This document shows, one piece after another, positions 33,827 through 42,698 of a stretch of DNA of 64,000 nt; position 1 is the stretch's first letter, and each line of letters begins with the position of its first letter. Under the pieces are notes generated by a model. It saw only the letters and a program-made list of their open reading frames with translations, was not told the origin of the DNA and did not search any database. The position numbers and the translations under genes are program-made. The stretch is from CAIUPE01 sp037131735. Its GTDB lineage: Bacteria; Pseudomonadota; Alphaproteobacteria; Rhizobiales; Beijerinckiaceae. The DNA is taken from the NCBI GenBank assembly GCA_037131735.1, contig JBAXQM010000005.1:62001-126000 (forward strand), read 5' to 3'.

Positions 33827-34093
33827 ATGATTTCTCTTGTTGATATGTGCGGCATGTGCGGGCTTGATCTCGCTGAAATTCAAGCCATTGCAGAGCATGA
33901 GCATCTGCCTGATGTCGCCGCGGCCGCTCTTGCATCCTATCTTCTTCATTGCAATCACGGCGCCGATTATGTCCGCGATATGATTATCGATGATATCCAC
34001 ACGGCGCTTGAGCAGGGCCGTAAAGCGCATGCGGGTGAACTTGTTATGGCGTTGCGTCACTTTTGTGAAACGCATCCGGAACTCTACCAATGA
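33827..34093 (+). CDS. Small conserved-looking hypothetical protein (88 aa)
   Basis: 88 residues starting MISLVDMCGMCGLDLAEIQAIAEHEHLPDV. It has a C-G-M-C pair near the start, a helix-rich acidic body and a final HFCETHPELY. A shorter start at 33845 (MCGMCGL) is possible; the ribosome-binding site is weak for both. Codon use resembles neighbouring genes and there is no overlap with another gene, so it is probably real. Similar small proteins, recalled from related genomes, are of unknown role. It follows metF by 83 bases. Confidence 0.62.
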   Translation: MISLVDMCGMCGLDLAEIQAIAEHEHLPDVAAAALASYLLHCNHGADYVRDMIIDDIHTALEQGRKAHAGELVMALRHFCETHPELYQ

Positions 34094-34294
34094 GTGTGGA
34101 TTGAAATAGTCAAATTATATTTTTAAGATTTTGTTTACGAAAAGATTAGAGCTGCATCGTAACCGTAATGTTTCAAAAAGAGACTGAAACTCCTTATAAA
34201 ATAATCAGTAATGCTTACGATAAAATCGATATTGTCATGAGAATGAGTTTCTCTCAGTCTTAATTGCGCCATAGTTTCAGGGCGAAGAGGGATC

Positions 34295-34399
34295 ATGACT
34301 AACTCATATTCGTCATGCTGTGTCCGGGATGCGTTGGCTTCCGCACATAGCGACTTCCGCTTCGGCGGACAGACAGGATCATACCCGTTAAGGGGCTAA
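34295..34399 (+). CDS. Possible 34-residue leader peptide or small protein
   Basis: Frame from ATG at 34295 to TAA at 34397 encoding MTNSYSSCCVRDALASAH and 16 more residues, rich in Ser and Gly and ending in YPLRG. A GAAGAGG site is 8 bases before the ATG. Length, composition and the hairpin over its stop would suit a regulatory leader for the downstream lytic transglycosylase, but no homologue is recognised. Confidence 0.3.
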   Translation: MTNSYSSCCVRDALASAHSDFRFGGQTGSYPLRG

Positions 34400-34411
34400 C
34401 CTGAGGTTAGC
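34395..34411 (+). repeat. GCTAACC / GGTTAGC inverted repeat
   Basis: A seven-base stem with a three-base loop located over the stop codon of the 34-codon frame and about 100 bases upstream of the lytic transglycosylase gene. No T-run follows. Confidence 0.5.
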
Positions 34412-34511
34412 GTGATCATTCACCCCACATAACTCGAATAGATTTCTGTTCCGCAATCCTGAATAAATTGGAAAGCAGAACACAGATCTTTCGAAAAAAC
34501 GGAGCGATTTC

Positions 34512-34988
34512 ATGCGCACACCGTATCATTTTTTGCGTTCGTCACTGTTCAGCCTGTTTTTAGTTCTTGGCGCATTCACGTCGGTTCAAGCCGATACGCC
34601 CCCTTCAAACTTGTCAGCACTTGCTGAGAAATATGCGAATGATCATGGCGTGCCGTCGTCACTTGTTCATGCGGTTATTGCCGTTGAAAGTGGATGGCGT
34701 CGTGATGCACGGAATGGATCATCGATTGGATTGATGCAGATCAAGCCTTCGACCGCGCGATCGTTAGGTTATCGTGGCACAACACAGGGTCTTTATGATC
34801 CAGCAACGAATATCAAATTTGGGGTGCAATATCTCGCGCTTGCTTATGAGCGCGCCGGCGGTGATCTATGCGGCACGGTCAGTCGTTATCAAAGCGGCAT
34901 CGACGCCGCGAAAATCAATGCTGCTAATCGCGCTTATTGCGCGCGGGCGAAAAATCTCATCGCGACCTATCAGGGGCAAATCAACTGA
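34512..34988 (+). CDS. Lytic transglycosylase (SLT domain)
   Basis: 158 residues with an N-terminal signal peptide (FLRSSLFSLFLVLGAFTSVQA) and one SLT/GEWL domain. Catalytic Glu is in VIAVESGWRRDARN; the following SSIGLMQIKPSTARSLGY and NIKFGVQYLALAYERAGGDLCGTVSRYQSG are family blocks. It cleaves the glycosidic bond of peptidoglycan in the periplasm, releasing 1,6-anhydromuropeptides. It precedes rnpB and the dcw cluster. Confidence 0.9.
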   Translation: MRTPYHFLRSSLFSLFLVLGAFTSVQADTPPSNLSALAEKYANDHGVPSSLVHAVIAVESGWRRDARNGSSIGLMQIKPSTARSLGYRGTTQGLYDPATNIKFGVQYLALAYERAGGDLCGTVSRYQSGIDAAKINAANRAYCARAKNLIATYQGQIN

Positions 34989-35032
34989 GCTTTAGCTTGC
35001 CACAAAGGCATCGAACGCCTATCTCGGTCCTT

Positions 35033-35422
35033 GTGCCAGTCGGTTGGATGGTCGCTGGCCCTTCGGGGCTGGAGGAAAGTCCGGGCTCCACGGAGAAACG
35101 GTGCCGGTTAATGGCCGGCGGGGGCGACCCCAGGGAAAGTGCCACAGAAAATATACCGCCTTCGGTTTTCGGATTGAGGGTAAGGGTGAAATGGTGCGGT
35201 AAGAGCGCACCGCGCAGCCGGTAACGGGTGCGGCAGGGAAAACCCCACCGGGAGCAAGACCAAATAGGAATGACGAGGGGCTTTCGGGTTCCTGGGGCTG
35301 CTCCGGCCTCTGTCATTCGGGTAGGTTGCTTGAGGCAGCGGGAGACCGCCGTCCCAGAGGAATGGCCGTCCAATCCGGAGTGATCCGGAGGGACAGAACC
35401 CGGCTTATAGACTGACTGGCAC
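35033..35422 (+). ncRNA. rnpB: RNase P RNA, bacterial type A
   Basis: Conserved signatures are present in order: GAGGAAAGTCCGGGCTCC near 35091, GGTAAGGGTGAAA-like core followed by GGTGCGGTAAGAGCGCACCG, GGAGCAAGACCAAATAGG and the 3' ACAGAACCCGGCTTATAG. The 5' GTGCCAGTC pairs with the 3' GACTGGCAC to form P1, which sets the ends. About 390 bases, a normal length for alphaproteobacteria. The catalytic RNA of tRNA 5' processing. Between the lytic transglycosylase and rsmH. Confidence 0.96.
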
Positions 35423-35569
35423 GATTTCCTGATTTTTGACCGACAAAGCGGCCGGAATCTACCGCTTTTGCGGGTGCGCCGCCTCAATCTCAACCAATTT
35501 TTAACCATGCTGGCGGCAATGTTGCCTATCGAGCCCTAATTTCGTTTCCGCTGTCGTTTGCGTGCCCCT

Positions 35570-36571
35570 ATGCCGAGTTTTCCCGCTCTCTCCGATGCTG
35601 TGCGGAACGGTGCTTCGCGCCATCGCCCGGTCATGCTTGCGGAAGTTTTGGCCGGTCTGGCACTTCGAGAAAATGACCGCGTGATCGACGGCACATTCGG
35701 TGCGGGTGGCTATAGCGCGGGGATTTTGGATGCCGCGCCCGACATTCACGTGATGGCGATTGACCGCGACCCAAATGCTATTCGCGATGGCGCAATGCTC
35801 GTTGATGCCGCGCAGGGGCGTTTGAAATTGGTCGAAGGTCGATTTGGCGATCTTGCCACTCTCGCGGCGAACAATGGCTTTATGCCCGCGGATGCCATTG
35901 TGCTCGATATTGGCGTGTCTTCCATGCAGCTTGATGATGCCGCGCGCGGTTTTTCCTTTCGGGCGGATGGGCCGCTTGATATGCGCATGGAGCAAGACGG
36001 CCCCAGTGCGGCCGATCTCGTGAATACGATGGATGAAACTGCACTCGCGAATTTAATCTACACTTATGGTGAGGAGCGCCGTTCGCGCGCTGTTGCGCGG
36101 GCAATTGTAGCCACACGTCGCGAAACGCCATTTGAAACAACCAAGCAGCTTGCCGATCTTGTTGCCAAAGTTGTGCATATGCCGCGCGATTCCATTCATC
36201 CGGCCACACGGACTTTCCAAGCACTGCGTATTGCGGTGAATGATGAGCTTGGCGAGCTTGAACGCGCATTGGATGCCTCCGAAGACGTGTTGTGCGAAGG
36301 CGGCCGGTTAGCGGTTGTGACCTTTCATTCGCTTGAAGACCGCATTGTGAAGCGTTTTATTACTGATCGAGCGGGTGAAACACCTGATCCTTCGCGCCAT
36401 ATGCCTTTGGGCGCGCGGCCTGCGCCCACTTTTGAAACGCTCCGTCGTAAGCCGGTTGAATCCTCCGCTGAAGAGATTGCACTAAATCCGCGTGCGCGTT
36501 CAGCACGCTTGCGGGTGGCGCGTCGCACCGCAGCACCGGCGCGTAACACTCTTCCGAAAGGGAGACGCTAA
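35570..36571 (+). CDS. rsmH: 16S rRNA m4C1402 methyltransferase
   Basis: 333 residues from the ATG at 35570 (a TTG four codons upstream is possible); no clear ribosome-binding site is seen. HRPVMLAEVLAGLAL, the SAM loop GTFGAGGYSAGIL, AIDRDPNAI, VLDIGVSSMQLDDAARGFSFRADGPLDMRM and VVTFHSLEDRIVK are RsmH/MraW signatures. It methylates N4 of cytidine 1402 in 16S rRNA. It opens the dcw cluster; mraZ, usually just upstream, is missing. Confidence 0.97.
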   Translation: MPSFPALSDAVRNGASRHRPVMLAEVLAGLALRENDRVIDGTFGAGGYSAGILDAAPDIHVMAIDRDPNAIRDGAMLVDAAQGRLKLVEGRFGDLATLAANNGFMPADAIVLDIGVSSMQLDDAARGFSFRADGPLDMRMEQDGPSAADLVNTMDETALANLIYTYGEERRSRAVARAIVATRRETPFETTKQLADLVAKVVHMPRDSIHPATRTFQALRIAVNDELGELERALDASEDVLCEGGRLAVVTFHSLEDRIVKRFITDRAGETPDPSRHMPLGARPAPTFETLRRKPVESSAEEIALNPRARSARLRVARRTAAPARNTLPKGRR

Positions 36572-36572
36572 T

Positions 36573-36956
36573 ATGCCGCGGATTTTTCATGCGCTCGCGA
36601 TTGCGCTGCTCATTGGCTCAGCGGTCTATGTCTATAAAATCAAATATGACACGATGGGTCTGCGCTCCGAAGTGGTGCGCCTAGAGAAACAGATTGCGCA
36701 TGAGCGTGATTTGATCGCGTTGTTGAAAGCGGAATGGCAAAAACTCAACAGCCCAGAGCGTATCCAAATGCTTTCCGATGGGCATCTTGATCTTGTGCCT
36801 TTGACGGCGAGCCAGATCGTACGGTGGCAAGATGTGCCTGAGCGCCAAGCGCCGGTTGATAGTATCGGCGACAAATTGGGTACGCTCGGTTTGATTGATC
36901 ACCCGACCTCACAAAAATCGCCCGACATCACGGGCAGTGTAAAGAAAAAGGACTAG
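36573..36956 (+). CDS. ftsL: Cell division protein FtsL
   Basis: 127 residues from the ATG at 36573 with an AAAGGGAG ribosome site. Layout is that of FtsL: a short N-terminus, one membrane segment (FHALAIALLIGSAVYVYKI) and a periplasmic coiled coil (DTMGLRSEVVRLEKQIAHERDLIALLKAEWQKL) ending with a short tail. FtsL forms a complex with FtsB and FtsQ at the septum. A longer frame beginning inside rsmH is not needed. Position between rsmH and ftsI supports the call. Confidence 0.9.
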   Translation: MPRIFHALAIALLIGSAVYVYKIKYDTMGLRSEVVRLEKQIAHERDLIALLKAEWQKLNSPERIQMLSDGHLDLVPLTASQIVRWQDVPERQAPVDSIGDKLGTLGLIDHPTSQKSPDITGSVKKKD

Positions 36957-36962
36957 GGTGTA

Positions 36963-38753
36963 ATGGCACGCTCTTTTCCTCCCGATGATCCCTATCAACT
37001 CAGCGCCACGCGACTCCCGCGTGCGGAGAAAAAGCCGCGTCCGTCTTGGCCCGTTCGCGTTTGGCGTGCGTTGTTCAGCATGCGCATCGACAAGAGCCGT
37101 CCGCGCCTTTTGATTGTTATGGTCTGCTTTCTCGCAATCTTTGGCGCGATTTCATACAGGCTTGTTCATTATGCCAATCAACCGGAAGAAGTGGCGCAAC
37201 ATCGCTTTCCGGTGACTGAGATTGCCAAGGCACGTCCTGACATTATCGACCGCAATGGTGTTGTGTTGGCGACTGATGTGAAGACGGTTTCACTCTTTGC
37301 CGAACCCAAACGTATCATTGATAAAGATGAGGCGGTAGAGCTCATCACCGCTGTGCTTCCTGATTTAAATGCGAAGGAGCTGCGTGAAAAATTTGCGTCT
37401 AAAAAAGGCTTTGTGTGGATCAAGCGCGAAATCACACCCAAAGAACGCGAAGAAATCTATCGCCTAGGCTTACCGGGTATCGGCTTTCAACCTGAGAGCA
37501 AGCGTATTTATCCAAACGGGACAACAGCGGCGCATATTCTTGGCTATTCAAGCATCGATAACACGGGCATTGCAGGTATAGAACAATATATCGACACACA
37601 AGGACTTGCAGCACTGGCCAATGCGGGGTTGGCGTCTGATGCGACCAAACTTGCCCCTGTGAAACTGTCTCTCGATATTCGTGTTCAACATGCTTTGCGT
37701 GATGAGCTTGCCAAAGGCATTGATCGCTATAAGGCGAAAGCCGGTGGCGGCATGGTTGTTGATGTCACAACGGGCGAAGTGATTGCCTTGGTTTCGCTCC
37801 CCGATTTTGATCCAAACAACCCCAAAGATGCGCTTGATCCGGATAAAATCAATCGCGTGGTTGTTGGCACTTATGAAATGGGGTCAACTTTTAAAGCGCT
37901 CACAACGGCAATGGCGCTTGACTCTGGAAAGATCAATATCAATTCAACGCTCGATGCGCGCTCTGATTTGCGTTACGGCAAATATAAAATTGGTGATTTT
38001 CACCCGACGCATCGTGTCTTGACGGTGCCTGAGGTCTTTATTCATTCGTCCAATATTGGCACCGCAAAAATGGCTCTTGCGGTGGGCGTTGAAGGGCACC
38101 GCGCCTTTTTGAAAAAGATGGGGCAGCTTGACCGGTTGCAAACCGAATTGCCGGAAAATGCCGAGCCACAAGTTCAAAAATATTGGAATGAATTAACGAC
38201 AGTGACTGTCGCCTATGGTCATGGTCTTGCTGTTGCGCCCATCCAAGCGGTGATGGCTGTTTCAGCGCTTGTGAATGGCGGCCATATGGTTCCGCCAACA
38301 TTTTTGCCGCGCACGCCTGAGGATGCGCTTGCACTATCAAAGACGGTGATTAAGCCCGAGACCAGCGAAGCGATGCGCTACATCATGCGTTTGAACGCCT
38401 CGCATAAATTAGGTACTGCGGGCAAAGCGGATATTGAGGGCTATTTCGTCGGTGGCAAGACTGGTACGGCGGACAAAGCTATTCACGGCCACTATGATGG
38501 CAAGCATGTGTTCACAACCTTTATGGGCATAGCGCCTGCTGATAAGCCACGCTATCTCTTCATGGTTATTCTTGATGAGCCGCAAGCAGTGCAAGGCACT
38601 TATGGCTTTCAGACCGCAGGATGGAATGCTGGCCCTGTAACCGGTGCGGTGATTGAACGCGCCGCGCCGTTTCTTGATATGCCGAAGCGTTTTGAGCCAC
38701 CGGTCGCGCCTTTTCCAGCTATGGTCAAACTTGGCGCTTGGGGGACGAAGTGA
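36963..38753 (+). CDS. ftsI: Penicillin-binding protein 3 (septal transpeptidase)
   Basis: 596 residues: one N-terminal membrane segment (about residues 42-62), a pedestal (VTEIAKARPDIIDRNGVVLATDVKTVSLFAEP) and a transpeptidase domain. The active Ser-x2-Lys is STFK near residue 307; SSN (HSSNIGTAKMAL) and KTGTADK complete the three penicillin-binding motifs. Cross-links septal peptidoglycan with FtsW as glycosyltransferase. Starts 6 bases after ftsL and overlaps murE. Confidence 0.97.
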   Translation: MARSFPPDDPYQLSATRLPRAEKKPRPSWPVRVWRALFSMRIDKSRPRLLIVMVCFLAIFGAISYRLVHYANQPEEVAQHRFPVTEIAKARPDIIDRNGVVLATDVKTVSLFAEPKRIIDKDEAVELITAVLPDLNAKELREKFASKKGFVWIKREITPKEREEIYRLGLPGIGFQPESKRIYPNGTTAAHILGYSSIDNTGIAGIEQYIDTQGLAALANAGLASDATKLAPVKLSLDIRVQHALRDELAKGIDRYKAKAGGGMVVDVTTGEVIALVSLPDFDPNNPKDALDPDKINRVVVGTYEMGSTFKALTTAMALDSGKININSTLDARSDLRYGKYKIGDFHPTHRVLTVPEVFIHSSNIGTAKMALAVGVEGHRAFLKKMGQLDRLQTELPENAEPQVQKYWNELTTVTVAYGHGLAVAPIQAVMAVSALVNGGHMVPPTFLPRTPEDALALSKTVIKPETSEAMRYIMRLNASHKLGTAGKADIEGYFVGGKTGTADKAIHGHYDGKHVFTTFMGIAPADKPRYLFMVILDEPQAVQGTYGFQTAGWNAGPVTGAVIERAAPFLDMPKRFEPPVAPFPAMVKLGAWGTK

Positions 38754-40192
38754 AACTGCGCGCGTTGTTTGATCATGTGCCCGAACGCTTCGCTGAAAGG
38801 ATGATTGCGGGTCTCTCGTCCGACAGCCGCATGATCAAAAAAGATTTCGCCTTCTTTGCGCTTGTGGGTTCAAAGGCACACGGCACTCAATACATTCGTG
38901 ATGCCATCGCGCAGGGCGCTTCGACGGTGATTGCGGAAGGGGGGCGGCCTAGCGATTTTCCCGATGATGTTGCCTATATCAGCACGCATGATGCACGGCT
39001 GAGCCTCGCGCAAGCGGCGGCGCATTTTTATCCAAGACAACCAGATCATATTGTTGCGGTGACAGGGACAGCCGGTAAAAGTTCAGTTGCTGATTTCACA
39101 AGGCAGATTTTTTCAAAAGCAGGATATCGCGCGGCGAGCCTCGGCACCATTGGCATCACGCGCGATGATCGTATCGATTATGGGGCATTGACAACGCCTG
39201 ATCCGGTCTCGCTTCACCAGACATTACAAGAGCTTTCTGACGAGGGTATCACCCATCTCGCGATGGAGGCCTCTTCGCATGGGCTCGATCAGAAACGTCT
39301 TGATGGTGTCAGGTTAAAAGCTGCCGCCTTCACAAATCTTGGTCATGATCACCTCGATTATCACGAAACACGAGAGGCCTATCTCGCGGCGAAGATGCGT
39401 TTATTCGATGCGCTTTTACCTGTCGGCTCTAAGGCGGTTATCAACGCCGATTGCGATGACGCCCAAGCGGTTACGACTGTCGCCCAAAAGCGGGGTCTGG
39501 AGATTTTGACTGTTGGTCGCAAAGGGCAAACTATTCGGCTGAATTCCGCAACACGAATGGATTTTGATCAGTGCCTGTCATTGTCGATTGCCGGACGCGA
39601 TTACGAACTTCTCTTACCGCTTGTAGGCGAATTTCAAATTTCAAATGCCTTGGTTTCTGCAGGTCTCGCGCTCGCGAGCGGGATCACGGTTGATCAGTGT
39701 CTTGCCGCGCTCCCGTCTCTCAAAGGTGTACGCGGTCGACTTGAGCGCGTGGGCGTTCGCAATGGCGGATTAATCATCATTGATTATGCGCATAAGCCCG
39801 ATGCCTTAAAAGCGGTGCTTGAAGCGATGCGCCCCTTTGCGCAAGGCCGGTTGATTTGTGTGTTTGGATGTGGCGGCGATCGTGACAAAGAAAAGCGCGG
39901 GTTAATGGGCGCGCTCGCCCATCAACTGTCTGATGTGGTGATTGTGACGGATGATAATCCGCGCTCAGAAGATCCTGAACTTATCCGCAAAGCCATTCTT
40001 GCAACAGCTCCCGGTGCTCTTGAAATCGGTGATCGTGAAGCGGCGATCGAAGCGGGGCTCGCCATGTTACAAAAAGGCGATGTGTTGGTGATTGCTGGTA
40101 AAGGGCATGAGACAGGACAGATTATTGGTTCAACCACGATTCCGTTTTCGGATCATGATGTTGTTGCCGCCACTCTGCAGAAGGGGGCTTAG
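38750..40192 (+). CDS. murE: UDP-MurNAc-tripeptide synthetase
   Basis: 480 residues from the GTG at 38750, which overlaps the ftsI stop (GTGA) and has GGGGGACGAA upstream; a longer TTG start at 38738 is less likely. ATP loop VTGTAGKSSVADF, SSHGLDQKRLDGV, and TDDNPRSEDPELI. The DNPR motif indicates meso-diaminopimelate as the added amino acid. Cytoplasmic step of peptidoglycan precursor synthesis. Confidence 0.97.
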   Translation: MKLRALFDHVPERFAERMIAGLSSDSRMIKKDFAFFALVGSKAHGTQYIRDAIAQGASTVIAEGGRPSDFPDDVAYISTHDARLSLAQAAAHFYPRQPDHIVAVTGTAGKSSVADFTRQIFSKAGYRAASLGTIGITRDDRIDYGALTTPDPVSLHQTLQELSDEGITHLAMEASSHGLDQKRLDGVRLKAAAFTNLGHDHLDYHETREAYLAAKMRLFDALLPVGSKAVINADCDDAQAVTTVAQKRGLEILTVGRKGQTIRLNSATRMDFDQCLSLSIAGRDYELLLPLVGEFQISNALVSAGLALASGITVDQCLAALPSLKGVRGRLERVGVRNGGLIIIDYAHKPDALKAVLEAMRPFAQGRLICVFGCGGDRDKEKRGLMGALAHQLSDVVIVTDDNPRSEDPELIRKAILATAPGALEIGDREAAIEAGLAMLQKGDVLVIAGKGHETGQIIGSTTIPFSDHDVVAATLQKGA

Positions 40193-40194
40193 TG

Positions 40195-41613
40195 ATGTCA
40201 GCTCTCATGACACAGGATTTCATTGAAAATATTATAGGCGTTGAAGCGACGGCATCTTTCTCATCAATAACAGGTGTGTCCATTGACACGCGTACGCTTG
40301 AACAGGGCAATCTTTTCGTTGCGCTCTCAGGTGAGCAACAGGATGGCCATGCTTTTGTTGAAGCTGCCTTTTCAAAAGGGGCCGCAGCAGCGCTTGTTCA
40401 AAAAAAGAACAGGTCGTCATTATCGGCGCATGGCCCGCTTATACCCGTTGAGGATTGTCTAACCGCCCTCGTGAATCTCGGTGTCGCGGCCCGCGCACGT
40501 CTTTCTAATCGCGCGCGTGTCATCGCGATTACAGGATCTGTAGGAAAAACAGGGACAAAAGAAGCGTTACGTCTTGTTTTGTCAAAACAGGGTCATACGC
40601 ATGCCTCTGTCGCATCTTATAACAATCATTTCGGCGTACCTTTGACTCTCGCGCGTATGAGTGAGGCTATCGATTTTGGCGTATTCGAAATCGGTATGAA
40701 CCATGCCGGTGAGATTGAGCCGCTCACACGACAAGTTCGGCCGCATGTCGCGCTGATTACAACCGTTGAAGCCGTTCACATTGAAAATTTTCTCGATGTT
40801 GAAGCGATCGCCGACGAGAAGTCGGCACTCTTTTTAGGCCTTGAAGACGGCGGCACCGCGATCATCAATCGCGACAATCCGCATTATGAGCGGATGTGGA
40901 CCCATGCGTCACGCTCGAAAGCTGGCCGCGTGTTGAGCTTTGGTGAAAATCCCTTTGCCGATATTCGTCTTGCGGGTCTCAAAACCAATGCTGAAGGCTC
41001 TGATATTGTCGCCGAGATCAATGGCGTGGCGTTGTCCTATCGGCTTGGCAGTCCGGGTAAACATCTCGCGTTGAATAGTCTTGGCATTCTTGCCGCGTGT
41101 CTTGCTGTCGGGGCTGATCTTGAAGCGGCAGCTTTGGCGCTCGCTGATGTCAAGCCACCTCAAGGACGCGGCTCACGCTTGTCATGGGGCGAGGGGGATC
41201 GCCGGATTACGTTGATTGACGAAAGTTATAACGCAAATCCTACATCCATGCGTGCGGCTTTTGCGCTCTTGGCTCAAACGCAGATCGGTGAAAGAGGTCG
41301 CCGTATCGCAATTGTTGGCGACATGCTTGAGCTTGGGCGAGATGCTGAGGCCATGCATGCGGGGCTCGCCGACTCGATTAAAGATCATCAAATCGATCGT
41401 GTTTATGCCTGCGGTCCGCTTATGCGCGTCTTGTTCGACGCGTTGCCAAAGACTAAGCAAGGTGGATGGTTTGAAAATTCGCGTTTACTTGCTGCCTCAA
41501 TTACTGATGCGATCCATGCAGGCGACGCGGTTATGATTAAAGGATCGAAGGGCAGCCGCATGCGCGAGGCTGTCGATGCTCTTAGGAATCGCTTTGATAA
41601 GGATAAAGTCTGA
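40195..41613 (+). CDS. murF: UDP-MurNAc-tripeptide D-Ala-D-Ala ligase
   Basis: 472 residues from the ATG at 40195 (a GTG at 40192 is an equal alternative). P-loop ITGSVGKTGTKEAL, FEIGMNHAGEIEPLTRQVRPHVA, then LALNSLGILA and IDESYNANPTSMRAA are MurF signatures. It adds D-Ala-D-Ala to the tripeptide nucleotide using ATP. The stop overlaps the mraY start. Confidence 0.96.
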   Translation: MSALMTQDFIENIIGVEATASFSSITGVSIDTRTLEQGNLFVALSGEQQDGHAFVEAAFSKGAAAALVQKKNRSSLSAHGPLIPVEDCLTALVNLGVAARARLSNRARVIAITGSVGKTGTKEALRLVLSKQGHTHASVASYNNHFGVPLTLARMSEAIDFGVFEIGMNHAGEIEPLTRQVRPHVALITTVEAVHIENFLDVEAIADEKSALFLGLEDGGTAIINRDNPHYERMWTHASRSKAGRVLSFGENPFADIRLAGLKTNAEGSDIVAEINGVALSYRLGSPGKHLALNSLGILAACLAVGADLEAAALALADVKPPQGRGSRLSWGEGDRRITLIDESYNANPTSMRAAFALLAQTQIGERGRRIAIVGDMLELGRDAEAMHAGLADSIKDHQIDRVYACGPLMRVLFDALPKTKQGGWFENSRLLAASITDAIHAGDAVMIKGSKGSRMREAVDALRNRFDKDKV

Positions 41614-42698
41614 TGCTGGCTTGGCTTGCCGAATATAGCGGGGCGCTCGGTATATTGAATGTGTTTCGGTATATCACATTTCGTACCGTGGGCGCGACCG
41701 TTACCGCGATGTTTTTCGTGTTCTTCTTCGGTCCCACAATCATTGCAAGCCTGCGTGTGCGGCAAGGCAAAGGTCAGCCCATTCGCACGGATGGACCTGA
41801 GTCACATTTGTTGACAAAAAAAGGTACGCCCACAATGGGCGGGTTGATGATTCTCTCAGGCGTCCTTGTTGCCACTTTGCTTTGGGGCAATTTGAAAAAT
41901 CCTTATCTTTGGTCCGTTCTCGCCGTAACACTCGCCTTCGGAATGATTGGTCTCTATGATGATTATTTGAAGGTCACAAGACAAAGCCATGCGGGCCTTT
42001 CAGGTCGCGCGCGACTTCTCATCGAGGCTGTTGTCGGCATTATCGCTTGTGTTGTTATGGCGCATGCTGATGGCGGACGGTTATCAACGGCGCTGACAGT
42101 TCCCTTTTTCAAAGACATCGTCATTGATCTTGGATTGTTTTTCTTTGCCTTCGGCGCCTTTGTAATTGTTGCGGCGGGTAATTCTGTAAATCTCACAGAT
42201 GGTCTTGATGGTTTGGCGATTGTGCCTGTGATGATCGCGGCCGCAACGTTTGGCTTTATTGCCTATCTCGCCGGTAATGCGATTTTCGCGAATTATCTGC
42301 AAATCCATTTCACGCCGGGCACAGGGGAACTTGCTGTTGTGTGTGGCGCGTTGATTGGTGCAGGCTTAGGCTTTCTCTGGTTCAATGCGCCGCCTGCGCA
42401 AATTTTTATGGGCGATACGGGTTCACTCGCTTTGGGCGGTTTGTTGGGCACAGTCGCCGTTGCCACCAAACATGAAATTGTTCTTGCCATTGTTGGCGGT
42501 CTCTTTGTGTTGGAAGCGGTGTCCGTGATCATTCAAGTCGCATCATTTAAATTGACGGGTAAGCGCATCTTCTTGATGGCGCCTATCCATCACCATTTTG
42601 AAAAACTTGGCTGGAAAGAACCGCAAATCGTCATCCGCTTCTGGATTATCTCCGTCATCCTCGCGTTGATTGGTCTCTCAACGCTGAAATTGAGGTAA
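41613..42698 (+). CDS. mraY: Phospho-MurNAc-pentapeptide translocase
   Basis: 361 residues, ten membrane segments. GKGQPIRTDGPESHLLTKKGTPTMGG, GLYDDYLKV (catalytic Asp-Asp), VNLTDGLDGLA and LMAPIHHHFEK are MraY signatures. It moves phospho-MurNAc-pentapeptide to undecaprenyl phosphate to form lipid I on the inner membrane. ATG overlaps the murF stop; the stop overlaps murD. Confidence 0.98.
   Translation: MLAWLAEYSGALGILNVFRYITFRTVGATVTAMFFVFFFGPTIIASLRVRQGKGQPIRTDGPESHLLTKKGTPTMGGLMILSGVLVATLLWGNLKNPYLWSVLAVTLAFGMIGLYDDYLKVTRQSHAGLSGRARLLIEAVVGIIACVVMAHADGGRLSTALTVPFFKDIVIDLGLFFFAFGAFVIVAAGNSVNLTDGLDGLAIVPVMIAAATFGFIAYLAGNAIFANYLQIHFTPGTGELAVVCGALIGAGLGFLWFNAPPAQIFMGDTGSLALGGLLGTVAVATKHEIVLAIVGGLFVLEAVSVIIQVASFKLTGKRIFLMAPIHHHFEKLGWKEPQIVIRFWIISVILALIGLSTLKLR

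Larger units (their letters stand above)
34094..34511. other. Gap of 418 bases with a small frame and two hairpins
   Basis: AT-rich at first, then a region with a 34-codon frame at 34295-34399 behind a GAAGAGG ribosome-like site (start MTNSYSSCCVRDALASAH), a TCCGC-TTCG-GCGGA hairpin at 34356-34369 with a UUCG-type loop, and a GCTAACC-TGA-GGTTAGC hairpin at 34395-34411. The frame's TAA stop is inside the second hairpin. This may be a short leader, a small RNA or chance; nothing else was recognised. Confidence 0.5.
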
